From: Sphingomonas crocodyli
GTDB lineage: Bacteria; Pseudomonadota; Alphaproteobacteria; Sphingomonadales; Sphingomonadaceae
Reading direction: 5' to 3'
Length of the DNA: 64,000 nt
NCBI RefSeq assembly: GCF_004005865.1
Contig: NZ_SACN01000001.1
Span: 372,001 to 436,000, forward strand
The notes beneath the pieces are model-generated. The model made no database searches. It had not been told where the DNA came from and saw only the letters and a list, made by a program, of their open reading frames with translations. The position numbers and the translations under genes were made by a program. Shown here piece by piece: positions 1 through 11,927 of the stretch (the first letter of the stretch is position 1; each line of letters opens with the position of its first letter).

Positions 1-13
1 GCGGTGGGGTGCA

Positions 14-1126
14 TCAGGCGCGCCCGCGGCCCCGGCGTTCGCCCTTGCGCGCGCGGCGGGCATCCTTCGCCTTGGCGGTGGCGGCGCGGCGCTTGCCCTC
101 GGCGGTTTCGGAGAATTTGACGTCGTCGATCGGCAGGTCGCCCTGCGATTCCTCGAAGCCCAGCAAGGCGAAGCTTTCGGTGAAATGCTGGGGCAGGCTC
201 GCCACGACGTCGATCTGGCCGCCATCGGGATGATCGACCTTCAGCCGGCGGGCGTGGAGGTGCATCTTGCGGCTGACACCGCCCGACAGGAAGGCTTCGG
301 CCCCGCCATATTTGCCGTCGCCGACGATCGGATGGCCGATCGCCGCCATGTGGACGCGCAGCTGGTGGGTGCGGCCGGTATAGGGCTGCAGCTCGACCCA
401 GCAGGCGCGGTTGCCGATGCGATCAATCACGCGATAGCGGGTGCGCGCAGGCGAACCCTCCTTCTCGTCGACATGCATCTTCTCGCCGCCGGTGCCCGGT
501 TGCTTGGCGATCGGCAGTTCGATCATGCCGTCGTCGATCGAAGGCACGCCGGCGATCAGCGCCCAATAGACCTTGCGCGCGGTGCGGCTGCTGAACGCCT
601 TGGCGAAATGGCCCGCGGCATTGGCCGATCGCGCGATCAGGAGGACGCCCGACGTATCCTTGTCGAGCCGATGGACGAGCTTGGGCCGTCCCTCCGCCTC
701 AAACTGGAGCGCGTCGAGCAGGCCGTCGACATGGCGCTCGGTCTTGGTGCCGCCCTGCGTCGCGAGGCCGGGGGGCTTGTTGATCACGATCGCCTGCCGA
801 TCGCGATGGATGACCAGGCTCTGCGCGAGTTCGGTATCCTCCGCGCTCAGCGGCGCGCGGACGCGCTTGGGCTTGGCGGCGGCCGTCGGGACCAGGGTGG
901 CTTCGGGCGGCGGCACGCGCAGCACCTGGCCCGCCTCGATCCGGTCGCCCGGCGCGACGCGTTTGCCGTCGATGCGCAGCTGCCCGGTGCGCGCCCAGCG
1001 CGAGACGATGTTGAAGCTGGTGTCGGGCATGTGCCGCTTGAACCAGCGATCGAGGCGGATGCCGTCGTCATCCTGCGCGATCGTGAACTGGCGGGCTTCC
1101 TCGGCGGTGGGTTTCTGTTCGGCCAT
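14..1126 (-). CDS. rluC: RluA-family 23S rRNA pseudouridine synthase
   Basis: This 370 aa protein converts uridines in 23S rRNA to pseudouridine. Residues about 20-75 form an S4 RNA-binding domain (RLDRWFKRHMPDTS, then GQLRIDGKRV). The catalytic domain carries the family motif HRLDKDTSGVLL, with the catalytic aspartate at residue 155, and later YTGRTHQLRVH. The C-terminal 30 residues are very rich in Arg, Lys and Ala and are probably a disordered RNA-binding tail. The ATG overlaps the crcB stop by one base (TGATG), so the two are probably translated together. The S4 plus RluA layout fits RluC or RluD; RluC is preferred from order and length, but the exact target uridines cannot be read from sequence. 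Confidence 0.9.
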   Translation of the reverse strand: MAEQKPTAEEARQFTIAQDDDGIRLDRWFKRHMPDTSFNIVSRWARTGQLRIDGKRVAPGDRIEAGQVLRVPPPEATLVPTAAAKPKRVRAPLSAEDTELAQSLVIHRDRQAIVINKPPGLATQGGTKTERHVDGLLDALQFEAEGRPKLVHRLDKDTSGVLLIARSANAAGHFAKAFSSRTARKVYWALIAGVPSIDDGMIELPIAKQPGTGGEKMHVDEKEGSPARTRYRVIDRIGNRACWVELQPYTGRTHQLRVHMAAIGHPIVGDGKYGGAEAFLSGGVSRKMHLHARRLKVDHPDGGQIDVVASLPQHFTESFALLGFEESQGDLPIDDVKFSETAEGKRRAATAKAKDARRARKGERRGRGRA

Positions 1127-1500
1127 CAGGCGATCCTAACAAATGCAAGTCCGGCCATCAGCGCGAGCAGCGAGCCCGCGACCGACGAACCGATATAGGC
1201 GGCGCCCAGCGCATAATCCCCACGCCCGAACATGTTGATCGTTTCGAGTGTGAAGGACGAAAAAGTGGTGAAGCCGCCGAGGACGCCGACCCCGAAGAAC
1301 AGGCGAACATTTTCGGCGCCATCGCCTGTCTTCACAAGGATGCCGACCAGCATTCCCATCAGGAAGCCGCCGATGATGTTCGCGCACCACGTGCCCCACG
1401 GAAAACCGGGGCCGAACAGGCGCGTCGCGATATAGCTCAGATGATAGCGGAAGCCCGCGCCGATCGCGCCGCCGATCATAACAAGTAACAGGGGTGGCAT
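1126..1500 (-). CDS. crcB: Fluoride channel CrcB/FluC
   Basis: A 124 aa inner-membrane protein with four predicted transmembrane helices that exports fluoride as a dual-topology dimer. The N-terminus (MIGGAIGAGFRY) and the signature GGFTTFSSFTLET near residues 74-86 are diagnostic of the family, and the length is normal. It lies upstream of rluC with a one-base TGATG overlap. No fluoride riboswitch could be recognised in the 61 bases upstream. Confidence 0.93.
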   Translation of the reverse strand: MPPLLLVMIGGAIGAGFRYHLSYIATRLFGPGFPWGTWCANIIGGFLMGMLVGILVKTGDGAENVRLFFGVGVLGGFTTFSSFTLETINMFGRGDYALGAAYIGSSVAGSLLALMAGLAFVRIA

Positions 1501-1561
1501 GGCCCGCGCTTTAGCGGTTGGCGCGATTATGCGCCAGCCTGCGCCACAACTCGGTTCCGAC

Positions 1562-2044
1562 TCAGTCTTTCTGCTCGACGATCAGGATCTGGCCCTTGGT
1601 GTTGGCGCCATCGGCGGCGGCCGTGATCGTCACCTTGTCGCCATCGTCCTTGATCGCGTTGACGGTGGTGCCGTCCAGCGTGACGCCGGTGAAGCCGGCT
1701 TCCTTCGCGGCATTCTGATAATATGTGGCGACGGCGGCGGGGGCGCCGGGGGCGGTATAGCCCATCGTCACCGTATCGCCGGGGCCGGATTTGCCGACGA
1801 CATTGACGTTGGCGACCTTGCTGCCCGGAAACAGCTTCATCCCGTCGATATCCATATCGGCGCTGCTGATGTCGATGCCGGGAATGTCGACCTTCGCCTT
1901 GAAGCCGGGCGCGTCGATCGAAACGCCGCTTTCGGTCGAGACGACGACATTGCCGCTTTCGTCCTTCGCCTTGTCGCCGACCTTCACCTCGCAACCGGCA
2001 AGCGCCAGAGCGGGCAGGGCGATCAGGATCAGTTTGGCGCGCAT
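1562..2044 (-). CDS. Predicted lipoprotein of unknown function
   Basis: About 160 aa. The signal peptide ends in a lipobox (LALAGC, Cys 18), so the mature protein should be lipid-anchored in the envelope. The rest is a soluble domain rich in Val, Asp, Gly and Lys, with short repeated phrases (VSIDAPGFKAKVDIPGIDIS) that suggest beta structure. No family was recognised. The ATG at 2044 is chosen over one six bases upstream because GGAGG then has normal spacing. A 20 bp AT-rich dyad at 2068-2087 lies just upstream and would cover its promoter. Confidence 0.75.
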   Translation of the reverse strand: MRAKLILIALPALALAGCEVKVGDKAKDESGNVVVSTESGVSIDAPGFKAKVDIPGIDISSADMDIDGMKLFPGSKVANVNVVGKSGPGDTVTMGYTAPGAPAAVATYYQNAAKEAGFTGVTLDGTTVNAIKDDGDKVTITAAADGANTKGQILIVEQKD

Positions 2045-2067
2045 CGTCATCCTCCGAAGTTTGAAAC

Positions 2068-2087
2068 TGTATTATATAAATAATACA
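2068..2087. promoter_or_regulatory. AT-rich 20 bp dyad, candidate operator
   Basis: TGTATTAT-ATAA-ATAATACA: two perfect 8-base arms around a 4-base centre, in a region that is otherwise strongly GC-rich. It lies 24 bases upstream of the lipoprotein start and about 120 bases upstream of the divergent cupin gene. It has no GC stem and no T-run, so it looks like a dimeric repressor site rather than a terminator. The binding protein is unknown. Confidence 0.5.
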
Positions 2088-2209
2088 CATCGAGCAAGAG
2101 AAAGGCCCCGCTCCCGCCAGGGGGAACAGGGCCTCTCATTTACGCCACGCAACAGTGATGGAATCAACTGGCGTCGCGGCCGCGAGTTGCATGAACAGAA
2201 AACAACGTC

Positions 2210-2644
2210 ATGTTCATCCGAATGCAGGAAAACCAAGCCGCCGCGCTGATCCGCGCGCTCGATCTCGCGCCGCATCCCGAAGGCGGCTGGTATCGCCAGA
2301 CGTGGAGAGAGGGATCGGGCGGGCGCGGCCATGCGACCGCGATCTATTTCCTGCTGGAGGCGGGGCAAAGGTCGCACTGGCACCGGGTCGATGGGACCGA
2401 ATTGTGGCTGTTCCACGCCGGCACGCCGCCGCGCCTTTTGATTGCCGAGGCCGAAGGCGCGCCGGTGGAGACGATCCGGATCGGCCCCGACCCGCTGGCC
2501 GGGCACAGCCCGCAGGCGATCGTGCCGACCGGCTGGTGGCAGGCGACCGAGACCGACGGCGGTTGGGCCTTGGTCAGTTGCGTGGTTGCGCCTGGGTTCG
2601 AATTCGGCGGTTTCGAGCTTGCGCCGCCGGGCTGGGCGCCCTGA
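2210..2644 (+). CDS. Cupin_5 (DUF985) family protein
   Basis: A 144 aa single-domain cupin. The sequence matches the DUF985 pattern: an N-terminal LDLAPHPEGGWYRQTW, then AIYFLLEAGQRSHWHRVDGTELWLFHAG carrying the metal-type histidines and glutamate, and a C-terminal LVSCVVAPGFEFGGFEL. These proteins are soluble beta-barrels of unknown substrate. No strong ribosome binding site precedes the ATG at 2210, and a second in-frame ATG at 2222 is possible. It is followed by the Crp/Fnr gene on the same strand. Confidence 0.85.
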   Translation: MFIRMQENQAAALIRALDLAPHPEGGWYRQTWREGSGGRGHATAIYFLLEAGQRSHWHRVDGTELWLFHAGTPPRLLIAEAEGAPVETIRIGPDPLAGHSPQAIVPTGWWQATETDGGWALVSCVVAPGFEFGGFELAPPGWAP

Positions 2645-2748
2645 AAGCTTGCCAAGGCGCGGCCGTCCATGCGACTTTAACCATTATCGCGCCGCCGGGA
2701 ATCGGCGCCAGTTTGCGTATTCGTCGGGAGTTTCTTGGGGGATCTGGA

Positions 2749-3435
2749 ATGTCGCCGGAACAGCTTGCCGCATTGCTGCCGGCCAACAGCGTCTTCGCCG
2801 ACGGTTCGAGCGAACAGCTCGCCGATCTGTTGCGCGCGGGCAAGCTGCAGACGCTCACCCCCAATGAAGTGATCCTGCGCCAGGGCGACGACGGCGATTC
2901 GCTGGTCATCCTTCTCGAAGGCGTGGTGCGCGTCAGCATGGTGACCCCGAACGGGCGCGAAATCATCCTCGACTATGCCGAGCCGGGCGCCGTGGTGGGC
3001 GAGATCGCCGTTCTCGACGGCGAACCGCGCACCGCATCCGCCATTTCGATGTGGCAGGGCCGCCTGCTGCGTCTGAGCCGCCGCGCGTTCGAGGAATATA
3101 TGGAGCGGCATCCGAAGATCGCGATCCGCCTGCTGCGCGAACTGGCACATCGCCTGCGCCAGACCAACGCGACGATCGAAAGCGACCGCGCCTTCACCAC
3201 TGGCCCGCGCCTTGCCCGCTATCTCAAGCGGCTCAACGATTCGAAGGTCAACGGCGCGAAGCTGACCAGCGATCTCAGCCAGAGCGAACTCGGCATGTTC
3301 GTCGGCATCAGCCGTGAGAATATCAATCGCCAGCTGTCGGCCTGGGCGAACGATGGCGTGATCGAACTGAGCCAGGGCAAGATCCGCGTGATCGACGCCG
3401 ACTATCTCAGCCAGATCGCCGAGGCGGTGTATTGA
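2749..3435 (+). CDS. Crp/Fnr-family transcriptional regulator
   Basis: A 228 aa regulator. Residues about 15-125 form a cyclic-nucleotide-binding-like beta-roll (ILRQGDDGDSLVILLEGVVRV, then GEIAVLDGEPRTAS), followed by a dimerisation helix and a C-terminal winged helix (LSQSELGMFVGISRENINRQ). There are no N-terminal cysteines of the FNR iron-sulfur type, so it belongs to the Crp-like part of the family. The start is the ATG after GGGGGATCTGG; the open frame extends further upstream, but that part does not resemble the family. The ligand and targets are unknown. Confidence 0.9.
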   Translation: MSPEQLAALLPANSVFADGSSEQLADLLRAGKLQTLTPNEVILRQGDDGDSLVILLEGVVRVSMVTPNGREIILDYAEPGAVVGEIAVLDGEPRTASAISMWQGRLLRLSRRAFEEYMERHPKIAIRLLRELAHRLRQTNATIESDRAFTTGPRLARYLKRLNDSKVNGAKLTSDLSQSELGMFVGISRENINRQLSAWANDGVIELSQGKIRVIDADYLSQIAEAVY

Positions 3436-3459
3436 GGCGTCGGCCTCGTCTCCTTCCTT

Positions 3460-3568
3460 CGTCATTGCGAGCATAGCGAAGCAATCCAGGCCTGGATCAG
3501 GCGAGGTTCGCGACCCTCTCCAGTGCGGGCCTGGATTGCCGCGTCGCCTTCGGCTCCTCGCAATGACG
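3460..3568. repeat. Intergenic palindromic repeat (CGTCATTGCGAG type)
   Basis: The ends CGTCATTGCGAG and CTCGCAATGACG are exact inverted repeats, and inside them AATCCAGGCCTGGAT and GGCCTGGATTGCC pair again. The stretch can fold into one long hairpin. It occupies most of the gap between the Crp/Fnr gene and trpF. Elements of this kind are common in alphaproteobacterial genomes. Confidence 0.85.
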
Positions 3569-3615
3569 AGCTGGGGAGTTGACGTAATCGCCCGCCCAGC
3601 CGACATGCCGCGTCC

Positions 3616-4254
3616 ATGCAGCGCGTAACAGCCAAGATTTGCGGGCTTTCGACGCCGGAGACGGTGGGCGCGGCCGTGCGCCACGGGGCGAGCCATGTCG
3701 GCTTCATGTTCTTCCCGAAAAGCCCGCGCAATGTGGAGCCCGAACAGGCGGCGCAGCTGGCCGCGATCGTGCCCGCGCATGTCGTGAAGGTCGGCGTCCT
3801 CGTCGATCCCGATGACGAGATGGTCGCGCGCGCCGTCGCTTCGGGGCTGGACGCGATCCAGCTGCACGGCGGCGAGGCGCCCGATCGGGTCGCGGCGCTC
3901 AAGGCGCGGCATGGTATCGAGGCGTGGAAGGTGCTGTCGGTCCGCACCCGCGCCGATCTGGACAAGGCGCGCGCCTATAAGGGCGCGGCCGATCGCATCC
4001 TCTATGACGCCAAGACGCCCGAGGGCGCGCTGCCCGGCGGGATGGGGCTGCGCTTCGACTGGACCCTGCTTGACGGCTTCGCGCATCCTTTGCCCTGGGC
4101 GCTGGCCGGCGGCATCGATGTCGCCAATGTCGGGGATGCGGCGGGGCGGACGGGCGCGCGGTTGATCGATGTTTCGTCGGGCGTCGAAAGTGCGCCGGGC
4201 GTAAAGGACGTGGACAAGATCGCCGCCTTCCTTCAACGGGTCGCGCAGCTATGA
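3616..4254 (+). CDS. trpF: Phosphoribosylanthranilate isomerase
   Basis: A 212 aa TIM-barrel enzyme that isomerises N-(5-phosphoribosyl)anthranilate to CdRP in tryptophan synthesis. It has the N-terminal KICGLSTPE with the catalytic cysteine, [16 protein letters not shown], and the phosphate-binding [10 protein letters not shown] and [14 protein letters not shown] near the end. Its stop overlaps the trpB start by four bases (ATGA). It is the first gene of trpF-trpB-trpA-accD. No leader peptide or attenuator was seen, because the upstream gap is filled by a palindromic repeat. Confidence 0.96.
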   Translation: MQRVTAKICGLSTPETVGAAVRHGASHVGFMFFPKSPRNVEPEQAAQLAAIVPAHVVKVGVLVDPDDEMVARAVASGLDAIQLHGGEAPDRVAALKARHGIEAWKVLSVRTRADLDKARAYKGAADRILYDAKTPEGALPGGMGLRFDWTLLDGFAHPLPWALAGGIDVANVGDAAGRTGARLIDVSSGVESAPGVKDVDKIAAFLQRVAQL

Positions 4255-5468
4255 CCGATGCTATTCCCAATTCGTTGCGCTCCTATCCCGATGCGCAGGG
4301 CCAGTTCGGCGAGTTCGGCGGACGTTATGTCTCCGAAACGCTGATGCCGCTGATCCTCGATCTCGAGGCCGAATATCGCGCGGCGAAGGCCGATCCGGCG
4401 TTTCAGGCCGAGTTTGACGATCTGCTCGCCAATTATGTCGGGCGGCCCAGCCCGCTTTATTATGCCGAGCGGCTGACCGAGCATCTGGGCGGCGCCAAGA
4501 TCTATCTGAAGCGCGAGGAGCTGAATCACACCGGCGCGCACAAGATCAACAATTGCATCGGCCAGATCCTGCTCGCCAAGCGGATGGGCAAGACGCGGAT
4601 CATCGCGGAGACGGGCGCGGGCCAGCATGGCGTGGCGACCGCCACCGTCGCGGCGCGCTTCGGTCTGCCGTGCACCATCTTCATGGGCGCGGTCGATGTC
4701 GCGCGGCAGCAGCCGAACGTGTTCCGCATGAAGTTGCTCGGCGCCGAAGTCCGCCCGGTGATCAGCGGCGCGCAGACGCTGAAGGACGCGATGAACGAGG
4801 CGTTGCGCGACTGGGTCGCGAACGTCCACGACACCTTCTACATCATCGGCACCGCCGCCGGCCCGCATCCCTATCCGGAGCTGGTGCGCGATTTCCAGTC
4901 GGTGATCGGCAATGAAACGCGCCAGCAGATCCTGGCCGCCGAAGGGCGCCTGCCCGACATGCTGATCGCGCCGGTGGGCGGTGGATCGAACGCAATCGGG
5001 CTGTTCCACCCGTTCCTTGACGACGCCGATGTCGCGATGGTCGGCACCGAGGCGGCGGGCGACGGAGTCGATACCGGCCGCCATGCCGCGAGCCTGACCG
5101 GCGGGACGCCCGGCGTCCTCCACGGCAACCGCACCTATTTGCTGCAGGACGAGGACGGCCAGATCACCGAGCCGCACTCGATCTCGGCGGGGCTCGATTA
5201 TCCGGGGATCGGCCCCGAACATAGCTGGCTGCACGAAATCGGCCGGGTGAAATATGTGCCCGTTACCGACAATGAGGCGGTCGACAGCTTCCAGCGTCTG
5301 ACGAAGCTGGAGGGGATCATCCCCGCGCTCGAATCCGCGCATGCGGTTGCGGCGTGCGAGAAGATCGCGCCCACGATGGGCAAAGACAAGATCATCGTCG
5401 TCAATCTGTCGGGCCGCGGCGACAAGGATATCCCGACGATCGCCGATCGGCTGGGGGTGGCGCTGTGA
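4251..5468 (+). CDS. trpB: Tryptophan synthase beta subunit
   Basis: A 405 aa PLP enzyme that joins indole and serine to make tryptophan. The PLP lysine is at residue 98 in HTGAHKINN, the phosphate-binding loop is GGGSNAIG, and the N-terminal [13 protein letters not shown] is typical. It overlaps trpF by four bases, and its TGA overlaps the GTG of trpA, so the two subunits of the complex are translated in a coupled way. Confidence 0.98.
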   Translation: MTDAIPNSLRSYPDAQGQFGEFGGRYVSETLMPLILDLEAEYRAAKADPAFQAEFDDLLANYVGRPSPLYYAERLTEHLGGAKIYLKREELNHTGAHKINNCIGQILLAKRMGKTRIIAETGAGQHGVATATVAARFGLPCTIFMGAVDVARQQPNVFRMKLLGAEVRPVISGAQTLKDAMNEALRDWVANVHDTFYIIGTAAGPHPYPELVRDFQSVIGNETRQQILAAEGRLPDMLIAPVGGGSNAIGLFHPFLDDADVAMVGTEAAGDGVDTGRHAASLTGGTPGVLHGNRTYLLQDEDGQITEPHSISAGLDYPGIGPEHSWLHEIGRVKYVPVTDNEAVDSFQRLTKLEGIIPALESAHAVAACEKIAPTMGKDKIIVVNLSGRGDKDIPTIADRLGVAL

Positions 5469-6280
5469 GCCGTCTTGCGACCACCTTCGCGCGCCTGAAG
5501 GGCGAAGGGCGCGCCGCGCTCGTCACCTATGTGATGGGCGGCGATCCGACGCCGGGCGACACCGCCGCGATCCTCGACTCGCTTGTCGCGGGCGGGGCCG
5601 ACGTGATCGAACTGGGCATGCCCTTCACCGATCCGATGGCCGATGGCCCCGCGATCCAGAAGGCGGGGCTGCGCGCGCTGGGCGCCAAGACGACGACGGC
5701 GGACGTGTTCACGATCGCCGCCGCCTTCCGCGCGCGCCATCCTGAAACCCCGCTGGTGTTGATGGGCTATGCCAATCCGATGGTGCGGCGGGGCGCGGAC
5801 TGGTTCGCGGCCGAATGTGCCAAGGCGGGCGTCGACGGGGTGATCTGCGTCGACATCCCGCCTGAGCAGGATGGCGACCTTGGCCCCGCTCTGCGCAAGG
5901 CCGGGGTCGATCCGATCCGGCTCGCAACGCCGACGACCGATGCGAAGCGGCTGCCCGCCGTCCTCGATGGCGCGTCGGGCTTCCTCTATTATGTCTCGGT
6001 CGCCGGGATCACCGGGCTGCAGCAGGCGGCGCAGGCGAGCATCGAGGATGCGGTCGCGCGGCTGAAGGCGGGCACGGACCTGCCCGTCGCGGTCGGCTTC
6101 GGCGTGCGTACCCCCGAACAGGCGGCCGCGATTGCGGGTGTCGCCGATGGGGTGGTGGTCGGCTCCGCGATCGTCGATATAGTGGGGCAAGAGGGTGCGG
6201 CCGCCGCACCTGCCGTTCGTTTATTCATCGAGGCCTTGAGCGGTGCGATCCGCTCGGCCGACCGGGAGAAAGCCGCATGA
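5465..6280 (+). CDS. trpA: Tryptophan synthase alpha subunit
   Basis: A 271 aa TIM barrel that cleaves indole-3-glycerol phosphate and channels indole to TrpB. It shows the alpha-subunit pattern [19 protein letters not shown] (catalytic Glu and Asp), then [10 protein letters not shown] and [11 protein letters not shown]. The start is the GTG at 5465 inside a GTGA overlap with trpB; longer upstream reading in this frame is antisense-like and not family sequence. Its stop overlaps the accD ATG by four bases. Confidence 0.96.
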   Translation: MSRLATTFARLKGEGRAALVTYVMGGDPTPGDTAAILDSLVAGGADVIELGMPFTDPMADGPAIQKAGLRALGAKTTTADVFTIAAAFRARHPETPLVLMGYANPMVRRGADWFAAECAKAGVDGVICVDIPPEQDGDLGPALRKAGVDPIRLATPTTDAKRLPAVLDGASGFLYYVSVAGITGLQQAAQASIEDAVARLKAGTDLPVAVGFGVRTPEQAAAIAGVADGVVVGSAIVDIVGQEGAAAAPAVRLFIEALSGAIRSADREKAA

Positions 6281-7131
6281 GCTGGCTCGATAATGTCCGC
6301 AAGAAGATCCCCTTCATCGCGAAGCGGGATGCGCCCGAGAACCTCTGGCACAAATGCCCTGGCTGCGCGCAGATGATCTTCGTGAAGGAATATGAGGAAA
6401 ATCTGTCGGTCTGCCCGCGCTGCAACCATCATGGTCGCATCGGGCCGGACGAACGCTTCGACCAGCTGTTCGACAATGGCGTCTATACGCCGCTGCCGAC
6501 CCCGGAGGTGCGCGAGGATCCGCTGAAGTTCCGCGACACCAAGAAATATGTCGACCGGATCAAGACCGCGCGCACCGCGACCGGCGAACAGGACGCGCTG
6601 ATCAACGCGCGCGGGCTGATCGAGGGTTTCCGCGCCGTCGTCGGCGTGCAGGATTTCGCCTTCATGGGCGGATCGATGGGGCTGGCGGTCGGCGCGGCCT
6701 TCGTCGCCGGGGTCGAGGCGGCGATTGCGGACAAGTGCCCGTATATCATCTTCACCGCGGCGGGCGGCGCGCGGATGCAGGAGGGTATCCTCTCGCTGAT
6801 GCAGATGCCCAAGACGACGGTGGCGATCCAGAAGCTGCACGATGCGGGCCTGCCCTATATCGTGGTGATGACCGATCCGACGACGGGCGGCGTCACCGCA
6901 TCCTATGCGATGCTGGGCGACGTCCAGCTGGCCGAGCCGGGTGCGCTGATCGGCTTTGCGGGCCAGCGCGTGATCGAACAGACGATCCGCGAAAAGCTGC
7001 CCGAAGGATTCCAGCGCGCCGAATATCTGCTCGATCACGGCATGCTCGACATGGTCGTCGTCCGCGCCGATCTGCGCCGCGAACTCGCGCGGCTGATCGA
7101 CTATCTGGCGCCGCAGAAGAAGGCGGCGTGA
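6277..7131 (+). CDS. accD: Acetyl-CoA carboxylase carboxyltransferase beta subunit
   Basis: A 284 aa subunit of the carboxyltransferase that makes malonyl-CoA for fatty acid synthesis. An N-terminal zinc ribbon uses Cys 27, 30, 46 and 49 (CPGC and CPRC). The crotonase-like domain follows, with [24 protein letters not shown] and [12 protein letters not shown]. The ATGA overlap with trpA and the folC gene downstream are the usual alphaproteobacterial arrangement. The gene for the alpha subunit is not in the window. Confidence 0.97.
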   Translation: MSWLDNVRKKIPFIAKRDAPENLWHKCPGCAQMIFVKEYEENLSVCPRCNHHGRIGPDERFDQLFDNGVYTPLPTPEVREDPLKFRDTKKYVDRIKTARTATGEQDALINARGLIEGFRAVVGVQDFAFMGGSMGLAVGAAFVAGVEAAIADKCPYIIFTAAGGARMQEGILSLMQMPKTTVAIQKLHDAGLPYIVVMTDPTTGGVTASYAMLGDVQLAEPGALIGFAGQRVIEQTIREKLPEGFQRAEYLLDHGMLDMVVVRADLRRELARLIDYLAPQKKAA

Positions 7132-7135
7132 GTCT

Positions 7136-7251
7136 CCCCCTCCCTGCCAAGGGAGGGGGCCGGGGGGTGGGTGACGCCGGTTGTGGCATACACCGGCTTG
7201 CCGCTCGGTTCGGCCTGACCCACCCCAACCCCTCCCTTGGCAGGGAGGGGC
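7136..7251. repeat. Intergenic palindrome between accD and folC
   Basis: The outer arms CCCTCCCTGCCAAGGGAGGG and CCCTCCCTTGGCAGGGAGGG are exact inverted repeats, and GGTGGGT/ACCCACC pairs just inside them. Each arm is also close to self-complementary. It fills the whole accD-folC gap, and its right arm provides the purine run used as the folC ribosome binding site. Confidence 0.85.
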
Positions 7252-7257
7252 TTTAAC

Positions 7258-8583
7258 GTGGTCGACTTCGCCGTCTCTTCGGACCCCGCGGTGCAGGCGC
7301 AGCTCGATCGGCTGACCCTGTTGTCGCCGGGGGCGGACATCCTCGGGCTCGATCGGATCACGCAGCTGCTCGATCGGCTCGGGCGGCCGCAGGACCGGCT
7401 GCCGCCGGTCTTCCATGTCGCGGGCACCAACGGCAAGGGATCGACCTGCGCCTATCTGCGCGCCGCGATCGAGGCGGCGGGGCTGAGCGCGCATGTCTAT
7501 ACCAGCCCGCATCTCGTGCGTTTCAACGAACGGATCCGGATCGCGGGCGAGCTGATCGAGGACAATGAGCTCGCGCCACTGCTGGCCGAGGTTCTCGAAG
7601 TCGCGGGCGATCTGGGGGCGAGCTTCTTCGAGGTGACGACCGCTGCGGCCTTCCTCGCCTTCAGCCGCGCGCCGGCCGATGCATGCATCATCGAGGTCGG
7701 GCTGGGCGGTCGGCTCGACGCGACCAATGTGATCGAGGCGCCGGCGATCTGCGGCATCGCTCAGCTTGGCCTCGATCATCAGGCGTTTCTGGGCGACACG
7801 ATCGAGGATATCGCCGCCGAAAAGGCCGGAATCGCGAAGCCCGACATTCCGATCGTCAGCCTCCATTATCCTGCCAGCGTCGCCAACCGGATCGGACAGG
7901 CGACGCGCGCCGTGAAGGCACCGTGGCTGGCGAAGGGCGGGGTTTGGGATGCGGCCGCCTATCGCGGGCGACTCCATTATCGCGATGCGCAGGGGAAGCT
8001 CGAACTGCCGCTGCCCAGCCTGCCGGGCGGGCATCAGGCGATGAATGCGGGCCTTGCGGTCGCGATGCTGCGGCATCAGCAGGCGCTGACGATCCCGCCG
8101 TCGGCGCTGCGCGCGGCGATGGGCTGGGCGCACTGGCCCGCGCGGCTCCAGCATCTGCACGACGGCCCGTTGCTGGCGACGCTGCCGCCGGGGTCCGAAC
8201 TGTGGCTCGACGGCGGGCACAATCCGGCGGCCGCACGCGCGATCGGCGATTATCTGCGCAGCCGCTTTGCGGGCGATCGGCCGCTCCACCTGATCCTCGG
8301 TCTGCTCGCCAACAAGGATGCGAACGGCTTTCTGGGCAACCTCAAGCTGATCGGCGCGACCGTCCATGCGGTGCCGATCGCGGGCCACGCGCATCACGAA
8401 CCCGAAGCACTGGCGACTATGGCGCGCGATGCGGGGTTTAAGGCGTGGAGCAGCGCCGGCGTCGAATCGGCGCTGGCCGCGATCGCCGCCGAACCGGCCG
8501 ATTTGCCGCCCGTGGTGCTGATCGGCGGCTCGCTTTATCTCGCGGGAACGGTGCTCGCCGCAAATGGGATGATGCCCGACTGA
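7258..8583 (+). CDS. folC: Dihydrofolate/folylpolyglutamate synthase
   Basis: About 441 aa. It adds glutamate to dihydropteroate and to folates. The family features are HVAGTNGKGSTCAYL (ATP loop), YTSPHLVRFNERI, IIEVGLGGRLDATNVI and LDGGHNPAAARAI. The start is taken as the GTG at 7258, seven bases after AGGGAGGGG; an in-frame TTG at 7237 lies inside the repeat and has no ribosome binding site. It probably follows accD in one transcript. Confidence 0.94.
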   Translation: MVDFAVSSDPAVQAQLDRLTLLSPGADILGLDRITQLLDRLGRPQDRLPPVFHVAGTNGKGSTCAYLRAAIEAAGLSAHVYTSPHLVRFNERIRIAGELIEDNELAPLLAEVLEVAGDLGASFFEVTTAAAFLAFSRAPADACIIEVGLGGRLDATNVIEAPAICGIAQLGLDHQAFLGDTIEDIAAEKAGIAKPDIPIVSLHYPASVANRIGQATRAVKAPWLAKGGVWDAAAYRGRLHYRDAQGKLELPLPSLPGGHQAMNAGLAVAMLRHQQALTIPPSALRAAMGWAHWPARLQHLHDGPLLATLPPGSELWLDGGHNPAAARAIGDYLRSRFAGDRPLHLILGLLANKDANGFLGNLKLIGATVHAVPIAGHAHHEPEALATMARDAGFKAWSSAGVESALAAIAAEPADLPPVVLIGGSLYLAGTVLAANGMMPD

Positions 8584-8594
8584 TCCTTTCTGCA

Positions 8595-8613
8595 ATTGCG
8601 ATTGACTTGCAAT
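8595..8613. promoter_or_regulatory. 19 bp dyad, possible Fur/Irr-type site
   Basis: ATTGCGA-TTGAC-TTGCAAT is an imperfect 19-base inverted repeat with 7-base arms. It overlaps a TTGACT that could serve as a -35 element, about 40 bases upstream of the DUF6628-like gene. Length and composition resemble alphaproteobacterial iron-regulator boxes. The assignment is inference. Confidence 0.35.
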
Positions 8614-8654
8614 AACAAATGGGCTCCTGTGTCCTCACACAAGGAGGAAGCCCC

Positions 8655-9095
8655 ATGAGCAGCCAGGCAAAGCCCATCGCCGATATTCTGCCGATCGCAG
8701 CACCCGACGATGATGGCGTGCGCCTGTTCCTGCATGCGGTGCGCCGGATGGGGGCAGGGGGGCTGAACGATGCGCAGGCCGCCAACGCGCTGATCGGCGC
8801 GTTCGGCCTGTCCTTTCGCCGCCCGCTGGTGCTGATGCGCGCGCTCATGTCCGAACTGGCGCGCGTTTCCGAACGATCGATCATGATCGCGCCCGCCTGC
8901 TGCTGCCGGATGACCGCGGCCGAATCGATGCTGGTGGAGGCGGTCGCCGGATCGTGCGAAAGCCCGCGCGCCGCGCATGCCATGTTCCGCGCGCTTACCT
9001 GCGCCGACAATTGCCTTGGGCTGCTGTCGAGCGCGCAGGCGGTGGCGCAGGCCTTTTCCGATCTCGCCCGCCCGCTGGAGCCTGCCGGGCACTGA
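8655..9095 (+). CDS. Conserved small protein, DUF6628-like
   Basis: A 146 aa soluble protein seen mainly in sphingomonads; the assignment to DUF6628 is from memory of the family pattern. It has FLHAVRRMGAGGLNDAQAAN, then FRRPLVLMRALM and APACCCRMTAAE, with three adjacent cysteines at about residue 79, and a further C...C pair in ALTCADNCLG. The cysteine arrangement suggests metal or redox chemistry, but no function is known. The start at 8655 follows an excellent AAGGAGGAAG. A possible iron-regulator dyad lies upstream. Confidence 0.7.
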   Translation: MSSQAKPIADILPIAAPDDDGVRLFLHAVRRMGAGGLNDAQAANALIGAFGLSFRRPLVLMRALMSELARVSERSIMIAPACCCRMTAAESMLVEAVAGSCESPRAAHAMFRALTCADNCLGLLSSAQAVAQAFSDLARPLEPAGH

Positions 9096-9235
9096 TCCGA
9101 CGCGGATAGCGCGTCCCACTCATTTCGCCGCCGTGTCGCTTTAAGGCGACGCGAATGCTGCGCTGCACCTTTTTCCGGGCGATATCCGTCCCTATATAAG
9201 CGGCCTGATCTTCACTGAAACGAAGGGGGCTGCGC

Positions 9236-11920
<2,685 letters not shown>

Positions 11921-11927
11921 ACCCAAA

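Noticed and set aside
5989..8595. An 868 aa minus-strand open frame across trpA, accD and folC
   Set aside because: It spans three well-supported plus-strand genes and the repeat between them, and has no recognisable protein features.
9099..9149. Short inverted repeats GACGC/GCGTC and GTCGC/GCGAC between the DUF6628-like gene and acnA
   Set aside because: The stems are only five bases, with no T-run or conserved context, so neither a terminator nor an operator can be supported.
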